This document shows, piece by piece, positions 46,255 through 56,426 of a stretch of DNA of 64,000 nt (the stretch's first letter is position 1; each line of letters opens with the position of its first letter). The position numbers were made by a program, and so were the translations under genes. The stretch comes from SKVR01 sp964453995. Lineage in GTDB: Bacteria; Bacteroidota; Bacteroidia; Bacteroidales; UBA7960. The stretch is from positions 1 through 64,000 of the forward strand of contig CAYVQC010000012.1 of the NCBI GenBank assembly GCA_964453995.1, given 5' to 3'. The notes below the pieces were generated by a model, which saw nothing but the letters and a program-made list of their open reading frames with translations, was not told the DNA's origin and did no database searches.

Positions 46255-48483
46255 TTATTCCCTAAAGGTAAAGGAAACTTTATCTAAATCATAAGAATTT
46301 GCACCAATAAATAAGTGGAATTCACCAGGTTCTGCCTTAAATTCGTTCCTGGCATTGTAGAAAGCAAGATCTTTCCACGTTAATGTAAAAGTTACTTCTT
46401 GCGATTCGCCCGCTTCCAGGGCTATTTTTCTAAACCCCTTAAGCTCTTTAACCGGTCGGGTGATACTTCCTACCAGTTGCCTGGTATATAATTGCACTAC
46501 CTCTTCGCCAAACCGGTCGCCGGTATTGGTCACAGTAACCGAGGCGGTAAGAGAGCCTTCAGCAGAGAATTCTTCGGAGCTGAGCCGGATGTCGGAATAC
46601 TCAAAAGTGGTATAGGATAATCCATATCCGAAAGGATACAGAGGGGTATTGGGTACATCGAGGTATTTGGAAGTAAACTTATCGTCAGACTGTGGCCTTC
46701 CGGTGCTCCTTTCATTGTAGAAAAGAGGAATTTGCCCTACATTGCGTGGGAAAGAAACAGGCAATTTGCCAGAGGGGTTATAATCTCCAAACAAAACATC
46801 GGCGATAGCATCACCGGCAGTGGTTCCCAGGAACCAGGTTTCCAGGATCGCAGAAGCTTTTTCATCAACATTTTCGAGGGTAAGGGGTCTACCTTTCATC
46901 AATACCACAATCACGGGTTTGCCCAGTTTTACAATCTCGTTAAAAAGTTCTTCCTGCACACCGGGCAGGTCGATCATTGACCGGCTTGCCGCTTCCCCGC
47001 TCATCCAGTAGTGTTCTCCCAGGGCCATGATCACCACGTCAGAAGCGGCAGCAGCCTGGATAGCTTCAGAAAATCCCGACCGGTCAGTATCGTTTACAGT
47101 AGCTCCCAAGGCGTAATTTATGCGGGTGCGGTTGCCCTGCCGGTTGATGATGCCCTGTTTCAGGGTAACACTTTTGGTATAATCGCCGGCTGCCGACCAT
47201 GAACCGATCAGGTCTCGCTGGTTATCGGCCATGGGACCGATAAGGGCAATGCTGCTTACTTCATCAGAAAGAGGAAGGGTATTGTTATCATTTTTTAGCA
47301 GCACAATGGACTTGCGGGCGAAATCTCTCGCAAAGGCCAGGTTCTCTTCGCTCATTACCAATTCAGCTTGCCGCTGCTCATCGTTGTACCGGTAGGGATC
47401 ATCGAAGAGGCCAAGTTTGTATTTCTTGGTAAGAATTCTGCGTACTGAATTGTCAATGCTTTGCATGCTCACTTTCCCTTCATTTACCAGTTCGGCAAGG
47501 TGATCCTGAAACACTGCTCCCTGCATATCCATATCAACGCCGGCATTAATGGCCAGCTCCGCAGCATGTTTTTCATCCCTGGCAAAACCGTGGGGTACCA
47601 TTTCATTGATAGAGGTATAGTCCGTTACCACAAAGCCGTCAAACCCCCATTCATCCCTCAGTATATCGGTAAGCAGGTACGCGCTGCCGGTAGCGGGAAC
47701 ACCAAAAAGATCATTGAATGCTGTCATAAATGTTGCAATTCCTTCTTCTACAGTAGCTTTAAAGGGGGGCAAAAAAACATTGCGCAGGGTGCTCTCAGAA
47801 ATATCCACAGTATGATAGTCTCTGCCTGCTTGTGGAGCACCATACGCGGCAAAATGCTTTGCGGTAGCCATCATGGTATGAACATCACTCAGGTCGTCGC
47901 CCTGGTAGCCTCTCACTTTCGCGCGGGCTACCTGTGCAGTAAGGTAGGGATCCTCCCCTGAACTTTCGGCAATGCGTCCCCAGCGAGGATCGCGCGTAAC
48001 ATCGATCATGGGAGAGAAAGTCCAGTGCAGCCCTTCGGCAGTGGCCTCCAGGGCCGCTATCCGTGCCGATTCACGAATGGCCTCCATATCCCAGGTGGCT
48101 GTTTCTCCCAGGGGGATGGGAAAAATGGTACGATGCCCATGGATCACATCATACCCAAACAACATGGGAATTCCCAGTCGGGTTTCTTCCACCGCCATCC
48201 TCTGCAGCTCCCGGGTGTATTCTACTGTAAATGCATTGAAAATTGCCCCTACTCGTCCTGCCTTTATGTCTTCCTTATAGTGCGCGCGAATAAAAGGACC
48301 GGTATGATCCATATCACTGGTATAAAGTGTTAGCTGACCGATTTTTTCTTCAAGAGTCATCTGGCTCATGAGGTCGTCAATAAAACGCTCCGTTTCACGG
48401 GCAGCCTTTTCGCCGGAATGTGTTGTACAACCCAGCAGGGCAAAAAGAAATACAAAAAAAACCAGGGTGATTTTGCGATCCAT
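46255..48483 (-). CDS. bglX: GH3 beta-glucosidase, BglX-like lipoprotein
   Basis: 742 residues. A lipoprotein signal ends ALLG-C at Cys19; no acidic export signal follows (CTTHSGEK), so a periplasmic location is likely. GH3 (beta/alpha)8 domain (about 35-380): MTLEEKIGQL, RDPRWGRIAESSGEDPYL, TAKHFAAYG and the nucleophile Asp288 in VVTDYTSI, close to Asp287 of E. coli BglX. The second domain holds the GEAASRS segment with the probable acid/base Glu, and a fibronectin III-like C-terminal domain follows (about 650-735). It releases glucose from beta-glucosides; in beta-1,2-glucan loci such enzymes split sophorose. It follows the GH94 gene by 17 bases. Confidence 0.93.
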   Translation of the reverse strand: MDRKITLVFFVFLFALLGCTTHSGEKAARETERFIDDLMSQMTLEEKIGQLTLYTSDMDHTGPFIRAHYKEDIKAGRVGAIFNAFTVEYTRELQRMAVEETRLGIPMLFGYDVIHGHRTIFPIPLGETATWDMEAIRESARIAALEATAEGLHWTFSPMIDVTRDPRWGRIAESSGEDPYLTAQVARAKVRGYQGDDLSDVHTMMATAKHFAAYGAPQAGRDYHTVDISESTLRNVFLPPFKATVEEGIATFMTAFNDLFGVPATGSAYLLTDILRDEWGFDGFVVTDYTSINEMVPHGFARDEKHAAELAINAGVDMDMQGAVFQDHLAELVNEGKVSMQSIDNSVRRILTKKYKLGLFDDPYRYNDEQRQAELVMSEENLAFARDFARKSIVLLKNDNNTLPLSDEVSSIALIGPMADNQRDLIGSWSAAGDYTKSVTLKQGIINRQGNRTRINYALGATVNDTDRSGFSEAIQAAAASDVVIMALGEHYWMSGEAASRSMIDLPGVQEELFNEIVKLGKPVIVVLMKGRPLTLENVDEKASAILETWFLGTTAGDAIADVLFGDYNPSGKLPVSFPRNVGQIPLFYNERSTGRPQSDDKFTSKYLDVPNTPLYPFGYGLSYTTFEYSDIRLSSEEFSAEGSLTASVTVTNTGDRFGEEVVQLYTRQLVGSITRPVKELKGFRKIALEAGESQEVTFTLTWKDLAFYNARNEFKAEPGEFHLFIGANSYDLDKVSFTFRE

Positions 48484-48500
48484 AACAGTTTGTTTTGTTT

Positions 48501-51500
48501 TTAATGAATTATTACTTCAAGGTTATTTGCTCCGGTGTTCATAAAGTCATAGAACTTTTGCCGGGCAATGACTGCCCCGCCTGTACGATATTGATTTATT
48601 TCCTGTTCGAAGGGGATTTGTTCACCATTGATCTGCAGGGATTTAACTCCAGCACCTGTTTTTTTGATGCGGTAGGTTATCCTCAGGGGAAAATTTAAAA
48701 GCTCAACAGTGGCCACCAATCCATCAAAAGAAGAAGGTAGAACAGGATCAACTACAATGTTGCTTTCATAAACTCTAAGGCCCAGCAAACGTGTCATTAC
48801 CAAACCAATGAAAATGCCCGGCCCACTGGAATATACCCTCCAGCCACCTTTGAGGAGATATTTCCCGTTCAGCACTTCATTGTATTGTTCATCAGCCTGA
48901 TAGCGGGTATTAAAAATCACGTCAGAGCTGCTGTAATAGCAGTTTGCCTGACGATGGTCAGCACATGACACAATGTGTTTGTAATCTACGGGGATGGCCT
49001 GGCGCAATGCTTTCACAAAAGCTTCTGCTTGTCCTGTTATGGCAAGTGCTTCTGCATAACGTATATGCTCATGAATATACATCAGTCCTATTTCTCTTCC
49101 GAAAAATGTGCTGCTCTCTGCCCGCTGAAAAATTTTCTGTATTCCTCCCCTGTAAGGTACCGGACGATCCATAAGCCGAACGCCATCAGGTCCTTTCAAA
49201 TGATCTTCGATCAACTGCTGATGAAGCTCTGCCTGCCTGGGGGAAAACAAGCCACTGATCACTCCCCGGTTCATGGGGAGCACGCTGTAGTGGATGCCGG
49301 TGGTTTCATCAGAGGGATGCAGCAACACACTTATGGTATTGTTGCTTTGCACAAGCCCGTAGCCTGCTACAACACCATCCTTAACAAGATACCTGTTGAA
49401 ATCCTCTTTAATCCTTTTGCAAATTTCTTCAAGCTTTCCTGCCTTATCCTTTTCACCTGCCCTGGCATAGATCAGGCGGTAATGATCAAAAGCCTGGTAA
49501 TTCATTTCTACGGTCCAGGAGGAGATCATTCGTTGGGCCAGTTCTTCGCTAACGGGTTGGAGAGAATCATTCCAGTCGCCACCGCCAAAGGGAACCAGCG
49601 CTGTACCGGGAACAAAGGATTCAATAATCATGTTGATGAGCCGATCCATGTGCTCTTTCACAGGTGTTTTTTCAGGGGTTGGCCCCTTTTCATCGAAATA
49701 AGGCAACTCTTCATCCAGTATAGCTATATCTCCTGTAATCCTGATGTAAGATGCCAGGGCCAGGATGCACCAGTAAATAATATCGCCATGCGCTTCGTGG
49801 GCCCTTATCAGTGCATAGCTGTCGAACATCCACCACTGCGACCAGCCTCCACCAGGATGCTGGTTGGAAAAAATGGTACGGAGCAACTGTCTTGCTTCGT
49901 TATATTTGCCAAGGTGAAGCAACAAATCTATGGGCCCCTGCGATACATCGCGGGTACCCCAGGCAGCACCACCAAATTGCTCCAGGCCGTAAGGCGTAAG
50001 ATAATGAGTAAGGGCATTAAGGCCATACCACGGCAAAATGCTGCGAATGGCAGCAATATCATTGTGGTTACCTTCGATGGCAAGATCGCAACTAAGATTC
50101 TTCCAAAATCGGAGTATCTCCCTGGTATCGCTATCAAATTGATCGTCAGAATCAGCGATGGGAACAACATTTGCATCCTTATGAACTTCCCCAACGAAAC
50201 TCATACAAAACTGATCGGCAGTTTTCACACGAATCACAAAGAGAGAATTCTCCTGCCCTGCATTTACACCTGAAAAAACAGCCTCTTCAGAAGAAACACT
50301 ATAGTTTTTTCCCTCCGAATGTATTACCACCCTGAATTGTGAGCCGGGAAACTTACCAGCTATCATACTGTCAGAAGCAGGAAGCGCAATATATTCACCT
50401 TTGTTTTCAGCTGGTATTACGGACCACTTGTTCAGGGGATCGAAACTGTGGGTGATGATCAGTTCCTCTACGGAACCGGAAAGAAGTTTTACATCGGTAT
50501 TCACCTGTGGCGCGTGGGGATTTGTCCAGGTACGCACCTGTATACATGTATTGCCCCTGCTGTAAATCCATCTGCAGTGGTTGAGTCCCATTTCAAAGGC
50601 AGAAGGGAGCCCCAGCAGAAACACACCTTCGTTTGTCCTTACAAATATCCTTTGCCCCGTCCATCGCTCCACGTTAAAGGGATCGGAACAAACAGAAAGG
50701 AAAATGTTGAAGTTTGTATTTCCCTGAGAAAGATGCGAGTTGAATACCCCATAAGCAAAAGCATTGGTAGACATTATCCCTTCATGAGGCGTAAGTTTTA
50801 TATTTGCCTGCATGATATGGCCGTGTGGCCGATCGGTGAGTGCTTCTTTGGCTTTAAGCACCACATGCCTGGTATCGGGGCCAAAGAAAGACAAGAGTTT
50901 GCCGTTTAAGATTTCCGGATGAAAGCGCTCTTGCCCAAAGAAATGGTCTGTCTCCTTCCCGCTGAGTTCATCTGCAGCAAATAAGGAGGCAGTCTGAAAC
51001 AAACTTTTTGTAGGCTCAACCCATTCCATTCTTACGGCAGACGTGTCGTCACCCAGGTTATGTATAAGTTCGGAAAGGATGGAAAGATCTTTTTCGGAAG
51101 AAGCTTCGGGATGATCAGCCCGAAAGGCAAAGACAAAGGTTCCCGATTGGGTTTTTCCCGGCTCAAGGGTGAAAGGTTTTTGCTGCAAAGCTACCATCGA
51201 AGATTCACCGGCATACTCTCCGGGCAATGTATCAGCTTTGAGAGCCTGGGGGAGTCCATCTTCGCGGAAAGATGTTCCATAAAACTGCATTCCGTCTGTT
51301 AAACCGGAAGCGGCACCCTGTCTGCATGCCATCATCAGCCATGGGTTGCAACCGGATTCCTTCATGTTTTGCCGGCAACAGATTATTTTGCCATATTTGA
51401 CATCTTCCAGGATGATCCTTTCAATGTACTGGCTCACATAATAGGCATTGATCAGGTCGGAGGAATGACTTTTCAAGCCTACATCCTGCGCGCACACCAT

Positions 51501-51845
51501 ATCCACCACAATGGGTTCGCCGGTAGTGTTTGTTACCATGGCATCCCATTGCCAACCCTCTCCCTGACCTGAAAGACGAAATACACAGGTATATTCCAAT
51601 CCTTCCCAACTACCCTGTGCCGTCATCCCATATTTATCAACCTGGAATACACCGTTGCTTCCAGGTCCCGTTAAGGGAATATACTGCACAGATGGTAAAA
51701 GCTTCCGCAAATAAACTCCGGCACCATATAACGAGTAAGGGGTAGCATCTTTCATCCCAATCCTTACCCCGTTGGCAAGGATGTTTTTCAGGGCACCACT
51801 TTCGAGAAATTCAACGGATAAGCCTGATTTGTTTTGAACGATCAT
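48501..51845 (-). CDS. GH94 phosphorylase, probable 1,2-beta-oligoglucan phosphorylase
   Basis: 1114 residues and no signal peptide, so cytoplasmic. N-terminal beta-sandwich region, then the (alpha/alpha)6 catalytic barrel (about 590-1010) with SILPWYGLNALTHYLTPYGLEQFGGAAWGTRD and GGGDWNDSL; Asp757 corresponds to the general acid of GH94 enzymes. The family phosphorolyses beta-glucosides to glucose 1-phosphate. Cellobiose phosphorylases have about 800 residues, whereas 1,2-beta-oligoglucan phosphorylases have about 1100, which fits here together with the GH144-type neighbours. Its ATG directly abuts the stop of the GH35 gene (no gap). Confidence 0.85.
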   Translation of the reverse strand: MIVQNKSGLSVEFLESGALKNILANGVRIGMKDATPYSLYGAGVYLRKLLPSVQYIPLTGPGSNGVFQVDKYGMTAQGSWEGLEYTCVFRLSGQGEGWQWDAMVTNTTGEPIVVDMVCAQDVGLKSHSSDLINAYYVSQYIERIILEDVKYGKIICCRQNMKESGCNPWLMMACRQGAASGLTDGMQFYGTSFREDGLPQALKADTLPGEYAGESSMVALQQKPFTLEPGKTQSGTFVFAFRADHPEASSEKDLSILSELIHNLGDDTSAVRMEWVEPTKSLFQTASLFAADELSGKETDHFFGQERFHPEILNGKLLSFFGPDTRHVVLKAKEALTDRPHGHIMQANIKLTPHEGIMSTNAFAYGVFNSHLSQGNTNFNIFLSVCSDPFNVERWTGQRIFVRTNEGVFLLGLPSAFEMGLNHCRWIYSRGNTCIQVRTWTNPHAPQVNTDVKLLSGSVEELIITHSFDPLNKWSVIPAENKGEYIALPASDSMIAGKFPGSQFRVVIHSEGKNYSVSSEEAVFSGVNAGQENSLFVIRVKTADQFCMSFVGEVHKDANVVPIADSDDQFDSDTREILRFWKNLSCDLAIEGNHNDIAAIRSILPWYGLNALTHYLTPYGLEQFGGAAWGTRDVSQGPIDLLLHLGKYNEARQLLRTIFSNQHPGGGWSQWWMFDSYALIRAHEAHGDIIYWCILALASYIRITGDIAILDEELPYFDEKGPTPEKTPVKEHMDRLINMIIESFVPGTALVPFGGGDWNDSLQPVSEELAQRMISSWTVEMNYQAFDHYRLIYARAGEKDKAGKLEEICKRIKEDFNRYLVKDGVVAGYGLVQSNNTISVLLHPSDETTGIHYSVLPMNRGVISGLFSPRQAELHQQLIEDHLKGPDGVRLMDRPVPYRGGIQKIFQRAESSTFFGREIGLMYIHEHIRYAEALAITGQAEAFVKALRQAIPVDYKHIVSCADHRQANCYYSSSDVIFNTRYQADEQYNEVLNGKYLLKGGWRVYSSGPGIFIGLVMTRLLGLRVYESNIVVDPVLPSSFDGLVATVELLNFPLRITYRIKKTGAGVKSLQINGEQIPFEQEINQYRTGGAVIARQKFYDFMNTGANNLEVIIH

Positions 51846-54293
51846 TTATATTGTATTTATAGTTAGCGTAATTTCTTTGTTGTGAGGATGCTGATAACTG
51901 ATCTGCAGCCGGTTATTTAGCTTTACGGGATGAGCCTCCTTCCCATCAATTGTTACCGATCGCACATCCTCACAGCCATTTCCTTCCAGAACCAGTTCCC
52001 CTGTCAAATCACGATCACCACAAAGGGAAAAATGAACAGAACCATCATCGGCTGTCACATCCAGGATATCTGAAGTAGTGTGTAACAGCAGTAATTCCTT
52101 TTGCAACTGCAAGCATACCGGTGTTACAATGGCATACAATGGCGGATATAGCATCTCTTTGCCCGATAATGGAAAATTAACACGCTCACCTTTTGCCGGA
52201 TGGGTATAGGACAGAGCCGCGAATTGCTGCTCATTAAAATAGTTTCCGGCAAAAAGCAAGGCCTGGTTTTGGGCTGTAAACCTTTGTCTTACCGATATAT
52301 TATTGTTGGATGAAGCTGCCTGCTGCAGTTTTCCTCCCAGGCGCGAGAGCAAAGCCATGTAAACCGGTTTGTGTGCTTCGGTATCATAGCCCAGCCATGT
52401 GCCCAGATGCATTACTTCTCCCCTGCCGTAAGGTTTCACAAAACCACAGATACTTCCGGTAAGGGTATAGGCAATGGGCTCAGCATTTTGCAGTGATGAA
52501 CCATCATAAATGATCTGCGGATTGGCACACTTAATATCTCTCCTTCCCATAACATCAACCAGCGGAGAATCAATTACCTCGGTACCGGCAGGAGAAATAC
52601 CCAGCGCATCTCTCAGCAGTGTGCAGGGTTGTTGCAACATATCCCTGTCGGGGATATAGGGGAAGATCATTAATTTCCCACCCTCACTGATATAATCTAC
52701 CAGGGTTTGCTGATCAGCAGCATTCATTTCATCTGTTGAAAATGCCCAAACTTGTTTGTAATTTTTCAACTGTTGGGCGGAAGAACGGGTAAGATCAGCC
52801 ATATCGTAATCGATATTGAGTACCTGCAAAACCCTGAGCAGCCCGTCGAAGTATGCAGGCCGCCTGATGGCAGCAGCAACAAACTGCAGCTCAGAAGCTC
52901 CTTTCTCTGGTCGTTCGAGCTCAGAAGCGTAATAATGAGGATAAAAGAGAATACACACTTCTGCCCTTCGTTGGGCCTTGGTGATGATCTTTTCTGATAT
53001 GGAAATAATTCTGCTCATTTTTGAAACCAGAGCAAAAGCACTCGTGCGCTCCCCTTCAGCGGTAAGCGGATTGAACCAGTAAAATGTATCGCCAGAGAAT
53101 CCTTTTCGTTCGGGGTTGCGACCCTGTGAGAACATATAATAATTCCAGCCTTTAAGTCCATTGGCAAGGCTGGCTTTGTAAAAAAGTTCCATTTCACGGG
53201 GGTTAGTCACCACATGATACTCGCGCGATCCGCTCTGGAATTCCGCGGCAAACAGCGGCTTATTTCCCTGCATGGCCGCCGTAATATCGTTGATAATACG
53301 ATCATCATGCATATTGCGATGTGACAGGAATTCGGGTATATGATCCACCCCGAAAATGATATCGCTTTTTCTGCCGTAAAGCTGGTCGTACATAGTGATG
53401 TTTACCGGAAATTCATATCCATGGCCGTAAATCCAGCCAGGCAGGTTGTGGTAAAAAGGCACGGTAACGCCACGCTGGCGGGCCATTTGTGCAAGCATGG
53501 AAAGGTATTCGGCGTAATATGCCCGCCAGAAGTTATGCCAGTCGTAATCCCTGGCACGATCTCCCTTCGACATAAAGGGTTTATCCACATCAGGGGGTAA
53601 TTCAACCTGGCTGAAATTCTTATAATCTGTGAGCCAGTTATGGTTTACTTCTTCAATAGTTGAATAGATTTTCTGCAGGTATTTAATGAAGCGTTCTTTA
53701 ACGTCGCCGCCATAATCGGCCTGGTGAGCCAGCCATGAAAAAAGGCCGATCTCATTGCAGATCTGCATCATGATCACCGCTCCGTTGTTTTTTTGCTCAT
53801 GGCTGCTGATCAGTGGCATGATGCGGTCGTACCAGCGGGTTACTTTTTCAAGATAAATGGGATGAAACAGATTCACTCCTTCGCTGGCAACGATTTCCCC
53901 TTTTCTGTTGCGCATTCTTACTTTTTCGGCATGTTGTTCCAGGAACCAATCAGGAAGACCTGCACCCCGAAACTCGGCAAGAATATAAGGTCCGGGTTTT
54001 ACAATAGCCTTCAACCCATGTTTCTTGCATTTTTGCAACCAACCATTGAGGTTTCTTTCGGGCAGGGTATCGCCGTCAAAATCAAACACACCCTCCCGGG
54101 GCTCATGCCATTGCCATGGAACATAGCTGCTTACGGCCATTAATCCTGCTTTCTTTGCACCGGCAAGGTGCACATCCCATACATCATGCTTGAGCCTGAA
54201 GTAATGGATCTCTCCCGAATTGAGAAATACAGGCTTTCCTTCATTGTAAAAAATAGCATTGTGTGCAGTAAATGTATTATCGTTGACAGCCAT
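51846..54293 (-). CDS. GH35-family enzyme, cytoplasmic
   Basis: 815 residues, no signal peptide. GH35 TIM barrel at the N-terminus (about 10-420): KKAGLMAVSSYVPWQWHEPREGVFDF, KPGPYILAEFRGAGLPDWF, acid/base Glu181 in MQICNEIG (usual form VENEYG) and probable nucleophile Glu351 in FAAEFQSGSRE. A class I amidotransferase-like domain (about 505-660) and small beta domains follow. GH35 is mostly beta-galactosidase, but a GH35 enzyme from an Ignavibacterium endo-beta-1,2-glucanase cluster was reported to transfer glucosyl units on beta-1,2-glucans. Given the altered acid/base motif and the neighbours, that activity is a good candidate here. It lies 13 bases after the transporter gene. Confidence 0.82.
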   Translation of the reverse strand: MAVNDNTFTAHNAIFYNEGKPVFLNSGEIHYFRLKHDVWDVHLAGAKKAGLMAVSSYVPWQWHEPREGVFDFDGDTLPERNLNGWLQKCKKHGLKAIVKPGPYILAEFRGAGLPDWFLEQHAEKVRMRNRKGEIVASEGVNLFHPIYLEKVTRWYDRIMPLISSHEQKNNGAVIMMQICNEIGLFSWLAHQADYGGDVKERFIKYLQKIYSTIEEVNHNWLTDYKNFSQVELPPDVDKPFMSKGDRARDYDWHNFWRAYYAEYLSMLAQMARQRGVTVPFYHNLPGWIYGHGYEFPVNITMYDQLYGRKSDIIFGVDHIPEFLSHRNMHDDRIINDITAAMQGNKPLFAAEFQSGSREYHVVTNPREMELFYKASLANGLKGWNYYMFSQGRNPERKGFSGDTFYWFNPLTAEGERTSAFALVSKMSRIISISEKIITKAQRRAEVCILFYPHYYASELERPEKGASELQFVAAAIRRPAYFDGLLRVLQVLNIDYDMADLTRSSAQQLKNYKQVWAFSTDEMNAADQQTLVDYISEGGKLMIFPYIPDRDMLQQPCTLLRDALGISPAGTEVIDSPLVDVMGRRDIKCANPQIIYDGSSLQNAEPIAYTLTGSICGFVKPYGRGEVMHLGTWLGYDTEAHKPVYMALLSRLGGKLQQAASSNNNISVRQRFTAQNQALLFAGNYFNEQQFAALSYTHPAKGERVNFPLSGKEMLYPPLYAIVTPVCLQLQKELLLLHTTSDILDVTADDGSVHFSLCGDRDLTGELVLEGNGCEDVRSVTIDGKEAHPVKLNNRLQISYQHPHNKEITLTINTI

Positions 54294-54306
54294 GATATTT
54301 GCTTTT

Positions 54307-56355
54307 CTAAGGTATTTCGGTTTCGCGTTTTGTGTTTCTATTTTTCAAAAGCTGCTTTATTTCCTGCAACCTGTTTTCAGTAAGTGTATACCTCGTAATG
54401 AAGAAGAAAGAAAACAGGCTGAGCAGAATGGGTAGTCCGATCTCAACTACCCTCATCATCAGCAAGGTGTAGGGTGATTGTCTTTTGAGAGGAACCATGC
54501 CTTCTTCCAGCATTTCAAGCTTTTCCTCTTTCATTTCCAGGGTATTATAATTTTCCAGTGCAGCAATATCATCCATTATGGTATTGGTCTTTGCCAGCAG
54601 CTCACGGTTATGTTCGTCTTCCTTATCAGATTCCTGGATGCGGTCTTTCAGGTGAAGTTTCAAATGAAAAGCATTCACCAGGCTTTCGATCCTTTGATGT
54701 TGTAAAATTTGGTTTGCAACCTCATTTTCAAGCTGTGCTATTGCAGATGGCTCACCACTGCCTAATTCTTCCTGTAAAGAATCAAGTGCCATTATCGTAT
54801 TTTGTGTTTCTGTGATCCTTTTGGCAAAAAACTCTTCACTGCTCTCATCCGTTTGATTGCTTTCATCACTACGTTCTGCTCCCCGCTCCAGATAAAGCAG
54901 GTAGTTGCGTGCCTCACCCAGGGCTTTTTCTGTCCTGTCAGCAAGAAGGGAGGACTTTTGCTGAGATTCGTCATCTGTAAGTACCTCTTCCTGCAGCAAT
55001 CGCACCTCTGCCTGCATCTCCCTAATGCTTCCCTCAATGGCATCCACCCTTGTAACCTGTGTTTGATCGAACATGGTGAAGACAATAAGGGCTCCCGCCA
55101 CAAAGCTTGCCAGTGCAGTTCCCATTTTTATGAACCACCAGAAAATGGAATAGAAACTTCCTTCGGTACGTTGTCCGGTTTTCAGATCATCTTCATCACA
55201 AATATCTCCTACCATGGAGGCACCAAGAGTAAAGAAAAAAAGCATCCCGGCAGACAGCAGCACGGTGGGAATGACAATAAGATAAGGATGATCGGGATTG
55301 TAAAAAATGATCTTTGACAATTGAGCCAGCACCATGAGGCTGATGGCAAGTATCAGCGTTTTGCGTTTACCGATCCTGGGACTGATCCAGTTGAGTGGAA
55401 ACACGGCAAGCAAACCTGTTACAGCCCATACCGTACCATTGATCCCTAAAAGATATGCGCCGGCTACCTTGTCGCCCCCAAACACGTAGAATATCGGAAT
55501 GTAGGAGCCCAGCAGATTTACAAAATTGAAGCCCATGGCAAGAGTAAAAATGGTAAGGGTAAGCCTGATGAAGTTTTTGTTGCTTCCTGCATGCTTCATA
55601 TCCTTCCAGAAGGGTGTTTTTTTCTGGGTAGTACTAACCCGCTTGAAGCCGGGTTCGCGCAATGAGAAGAACCACCAGAATGACATGGGTATCAGAATGG
55701 CTGCCACAATCAGTGACACATAGCGCATTCCATCGGCCTCATTGCCACCCGGCCCCCGGAATATCTCCATATTTGCCAGGGCAAACAGCCAAGGGGTACT
55801 CATAGCGAAGAGGTTTCCCACAAAGCTTTTGGCACTGAAAAGACGTGTCCGTTCATGATGATCAGAGGTCATCTCCATTCCAAGGGCACCATGGGGGATT
55901 TCGAAAATGGTACAAGCAGTAAAGAAAAGCAGGAGCGACAAAAGAATATACCCCAGCTGAAATGCCTGGTAGCTTGTTTCGGTGGGAAACCAACCCCTTA
56001 CCATATCACCTTTGGGAATCCACCACATAAGGACGAAAAATACGGCCACCAGGATGCCGCCCACCAGCAGGAAAGGCCTACGGCGTCCCCATCTTGTACG
56101 TGCGTTGTCGGAATAATGACCAATTAAAGGATCGGAGATGGCATCCCACAAACGGGGAATGATCAGTATGACGCCCAGCCAGAATGCACTCAACCCAAGA
56201 CTGATGTTGCCCATCAATCCTACAAGAATACCTGCAACATTGAACAGGGCAATAGGGATGATTCCACCCGAACCAAAAGCTGCCAGCTGCGAAAACTTTA
56301 TCCTGTCTTCAGACTGGATAACACCATTAGACTTAACGGTTGTCTGCTCTTTCAT
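54307..56355 (-). CDS. GPH-family sugar symporter with large coiled-coil insert
   Basis: 682 residues, whereas the glycoside-pentoside-hexuronide family usually has 450-500. Eleven helices with GPH marks (LIIPRLWDAISDPLIGHYSDNARTRWGRRRPF, FEIPHGALGMEMTSDHHERTRLF) reach about residue 430. Then comes a highly charged helical region of about 190 residues (432-622), rich in Glu, Gln, Leu and Asp, looking like long coiled coils, before the last helix (about 626-650). With cytoplasmic ends, this loop should face the periplasm. Probable role: uptake of beta-1,2-gluco-oligosaccharides for the GH94 and GH35 enzymes downstream. The purpose of the insert is unknown. Confidence 0.87.
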   Translation of the reverse strand: MKEQTTVKSNGVIQSEDRIKFSQLAAFGSGGIIPIALFNVAGILVGLMGNISLGLSAFWLGVILIIPRLWDAISDPLIGHYSDNARTRWGRRRPFLLVGGILVAVFFVLMWWIPKGDMVRGWFPTETSYQAFQLGYILLSLLLFFTACTIFEIPHGALGMEMTSDHHERTRLFSAKSFVGNLFAMSTPWLFALANMEIFRGPGGNEADGMRYVSLIVAAILIPMSFWWFFSLREPGFKRVSTTQKKTPFWKDMKHAGSNKNFIRLTLTIFTLAMGFNFVNLLGSYIPIFYVFGGDKVAGAYLLGINGTVWAVTGLLAVFPLNWISPRIGKRKTLILAISLMVLAQLSKIIFYNPDHPYLIVIPTVLLSAGMLFFFTLGASMVGDICDEDDLKTGQRTEGSFYSIFWWFIKMGTALASFVAGALIVFTMFDQTQVTRVDAIEGSIREMQAEVRLLQEEVLTDDESQQKSSLLADRTEKALGEARNYLLYLERGAERSDESNQTDESSEEFFAKRITETQNTIMALDSLQEELGSGEPSAIAQLENEVANQILQHQRIESLVNAFHLKLHLKDRIQESDKEDEHNRELLAKTNTIMDDIAALENYNTLEMKEEKLEMLEEGMVPLKRQSPYTLLMMRVVEIGLPILLSLFSFFFITRYTLTENRLQEIKQLLKNRNTKRETEIP

Positions 56356-56426
56356 GAGGCATATTTTTTTTCATATTTCCACTGTTATAGGGGTGCCGCA
56401 ATACGGCACCACCCTTCCGCCAGTAG

